From NCBI RefSeq assembly GCF_014198245.1, contig NZ_JACIHE010000001.1, forward strand, positions 310,001 through 374,000: a DNA stretch of 64,000 bases, written 5' to 3'. A program made the position numbers and the translations under genes. The stretch's first letter is position 1. Every line of letters begins with the position of its first letter. Source of the DNA: Bradyrhizobium sp. cir1 (GTDB taxonomy: Bacteria; Pseudomonadota; Alphaproteobacteria; Rhizobiales; Xanthobacteraceae). Shown here piece after piece: positions 62,480-64,000 of the stretch. The notes under the pieces were generated by a model. It had not been told where the DNA came from and did not search any database. It saw nothing but the letters and a program-made list of their open reading frames with translations.

Positions 62480-63407
62480 CTAGCCTATCAATTCGATAAG
62501 GCCGAGGGCTTCGAATTGCCTTCGGACCATCACATAGTCATCGCGATTGCAATAGCTCTGCCGGAGTGGTTTGCTTCCGATCGGTCTACCGACGTTGGAG
62601 GCAATTGCGTTAGAAATCTGGCTTTCACCCAGCTCTTTGACGATCTCGTCGTAGATGGCCAAGAAGATATCCTTGAACGTAGTCTCTACGGTATAATCTT
62701 CGTTGGTGTTCGGCTGGCTTGAGTGGTGCGTCACTTCCTTGAGCCTGAGGGTAAGCCCTGTTTCAGGTCCCTTGAGAGCCGGATCGAAGGTGACCGCTAC
62801 AGAATCATTTGCTTTTGCTAGGGTGGCCTTCAGATCGGCATTCGCAATCCTCAGCCTTTCTAATTCCTGCAGTAGTTTCGGATCAATAGCGTTGTCGCCG
62901 CGCACCCATCCAAGTCCTGGCTTCAGATTGGTTTGATGCGCAACTGCCGTGACGATTTTTGTGCAAAGTTCGTCTTGGTTGCTCCAGAAATCGACCATCC
63001 GACCGGTTTTTGGCTTTGCGTTAAATCAGACTTGTGCGCCCAGCTTCGTCCTTCTCGCATCTATTTGCTGGCAACGAGCCCGGTTCCTTGTGAAGGAATG
63101 CGAGAACCGGGATACCCTGCGACATCGCGTAATCGCATTCCTTCTCCGTGAAACTCAAGCCGTCGCTTGCTACCGATCCGTATCGGCCGGCCGTGATCAC
63201 CACATAGTAGTCGCTGCGATCGATGACCCGCTTGATGTACTCGAATTGGTCTTGGTCGCTCGCTGGGAAGAGTTCCATGCCGGCTGGCAAATAACCAAAC
63301 TTTGCCAAGCTGGTGCTCACAAGGCGCCGCTGTTCCTGTAAGTCTTCGAATGTCGAACTAACGAAAAACCCTATCCACTGCGAACCCCAAATTGGCCACG
63401 CTGGACG
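62480..63407 (-). pseudogene. DUF4062 protein, start lost and frameshifted
   Basis: The frame open from 63407 encodes the DUF4062 N-terminus 'GFFVSSTFEDLQEQRRLVST', 'FGYLPAGMELFPASDQDQFE', 'YIKRVIDRSDYYVVITAGRY' and 'GIPVLAFLHKEPGSLPANR', then stops at 63021. No ATG, GTG or TTG precedes the conserved FVSST motif. The protein resumes in another frame with 'AKPKTGRMVDFWSNQDELCT', which includes ATG 62998, and runs to 62480 with a coiled-coil 'DPKLLQELERLRIANADLKA' and a winged-helix-like end. A whole member would be about 310 aa. DUF4062 is a TIR-like domain found in bacterial conflict and STAND-type proteins. Start loss plus frameshift indicate inactivation. Confidence 0.8.
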
Positions 63408-63518
63408 CTAACACATAAGGCGCGCTTTGCTGATCCGAGCTTATTCGCAGAGGTGGTTAGTCGCTATTGGTCAGTCAAAACCGAAGAATATTGAAATTAT
63501 TGGCTTTTTGGCCTTGAC

Positions 63519-63608
63519 TGGCGGAAGGGGTGGGATTCGAACCCACGGTACCCTTGCGGGCACGCCGGTTTTCAAGACCGGTGCCTTAAACCACTCGGCC
63601 ACCCTTCC
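63519..63608 (-). tRNA. tRNA-Ser (UGA)
   Basis: Complete class II tRNA on the minus strand. Acceptor GGAAGGG pairs with CCCTTCC, with discriminator G and an encoded CCA (63519-63521). The anticodon loop CTTGAAA has anticodon TGA on a CCGGT/ACCGG stem, the long variable arm is CGTGCCCGCAAGGGTACCG and the T-arm is GTGGGTTCGAATCCCAC. It reads UCA/UCN serine codons. The decaying accessory segment lies on its 3' side, the usual direction for tRNA-targeted integration. Confidence 0.97.
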
Positions 63609-63827
63609 AGCGCAATAGTTTCAACCACTTAGCGGCTGACCCCGTCGAGCGCGATGCGAACAGTCCCGGGTTCCGGGACATGTCACGGATAGACGTCTCT
63701 TACGGCTTGAGAAAGCCCGCCGCAAGCACGGCGAAGGCGGCTCTCGAGGTGCCTCGGCGTCCTTGCTGCGCTTGGGCCTGTTGTCATTCCCTGGCGTTTG
63801 GCGAGCGGATCGACAGACGTGCCGCAT

Positions 63828-64000
63828 TCAGCCGCGGGATTGAGGTCGGCTGCAGTGCCGGATGAATCGCCGATGGATCGCCGCGCTTGACCGGTTTGGA
63901 TCCAGCCCTGTCGAAGACGCGCCACCCACGATGGTGCTCTGGCCTGCATCCTTCACGTACGCGGCCAGCGCCACATGGTTCTCGAAGTCGACCTCGACGA
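63828..64000 (-). pseudogene. Probable 3' fragment of a GNAT acetyltransferase, edge-truncated
   Basis: A frame entering from the right edge reads VEVDFENHVALAAYVKDAGQ, STIVGGA, then continues into Arg/Ser-rich sense without structure (SSTGLDPNRSSAAIHRRFIR) and stops at 63828. The first part has the look of the middle of a GNAT N-acetyltransferase (strand 'STIVGGGRY...'), with the frame apparently lost after GG. Only 57 codons are visible, so both the identity and the break are tentative. Confidence 0.4.

Noticed and set aside
62085..63545. Possible att repeat: TGGCGGAAGGG near 62085 and at the tRNA-Ser 3' end
   Set aside because: Only 11 bases match and the copy lies inside the cyclase coding end; too short to distinguish from chance.
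1..64000. CRISPR array, prophage or insertion sequence with transposase
   Set aside because: No regularly spaced direct repeats, phage structural genes, transposase or integrase were found in any frame.

Overview
The window is a high-GC, densely coding chromosomal segment of an alphaproteobacterium. It is most likely Bradyrhizobium or a very close relative. The evidence is the nasT-nasS-nirA nitrate-assimilation order, a phosphatidylcholine synthase, IalB-, GrlR- and DUF1236-type proteins, many solute-binding-protein transporters, and several families of short palindromic interspersed repeats I associate with that genus. The species cannot be fixed from the sequence alone.

Layout. 1-3.5 kb (minus): an edge-truncated gene, a degenerate acyl-CoA synthetase and a YejA-type solute-binding protein. 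3.8-9 kb: IalB-family protein, HspQ, AEC transporter, ubiquinone-type hydroxylase, phosphatidylcholine synthase translationally coupled to a TerC protein, and a quinone oxidoreductase. 10-12 kb: argD behind what looks like an arginine attenuator, and an Mpo1/DUF962-like membrane protein. 12.2-16.1 kb: a TPR pseudogene, a hypothetical, a MerR regulator overlapping a carboxymuconolactone-decarboxylase-like gene, and rimO. 17.1-22.6 kb: nasT-nasS, then nirA with its Fe-S flavoprotein partner behind a sigma-54-like promoter and a structured leader. 23.2-27.2 kb: the 5-oxoprolinase set pxpB-pxpC-pxpA, divergent from an RraA-like gene and a cupin. 27.2-31.9 kb: secreted proteins, an alpha/beta hydrolase, an amino-acid-type binding protein and a DUF1993 protein. 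32-37.5 kb: a complete carbohydrate ABC importer with a 2-hydroxyacid dehydrogenase. 38-41 kb: LTXXQ protein, single-domain response regulator, small proteins and glucokinase. 41.3-45.3 kb: nicotinamidase, a PhaC-like Cys-nucleophile hydrolase and NAD synthase. 45.3-47 kb: GrlR-like and DUF1236 proteins. 47.5-53.7 kb: a tightly packed sugar epimerase plus peptide/oligopeptide ABC importer operon. 54-56.4 kb: ilvD and a Tyr-rich secreted protein.

From about 56.5 kb to the tRNA-Ser(UGA) gene at 63.5 kb the texture changes. Coding density falls, AT content rises, two genes are broken by frameshifts (an unrecognised protein and a DUF4062 protein), and intact genes (epoxide hydrolase, adenylate cyclase-TPR) are separated by long non-coding stretches with degenerate repeats. 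This is probably an old, decaying accessory region next to a tRNA gene; no integrase or att repeat was found.

The most interesting observation is upstream of argD: a 29-residue ORF with 12 arginines, then a 12-bp hairpin with a T-rich tail, then the argD ribosome-binding site. This has the architecture of a ribosome-mediated transcription attenuator responding to arginine. The nirA leader is the second: a GG/GT-type sigma-54 promoter, a hairpin with an AACGAA hexaloop as expected for an ANTAR (NasT) target, and a complementary segment next to the nirA ribosome-binding site.
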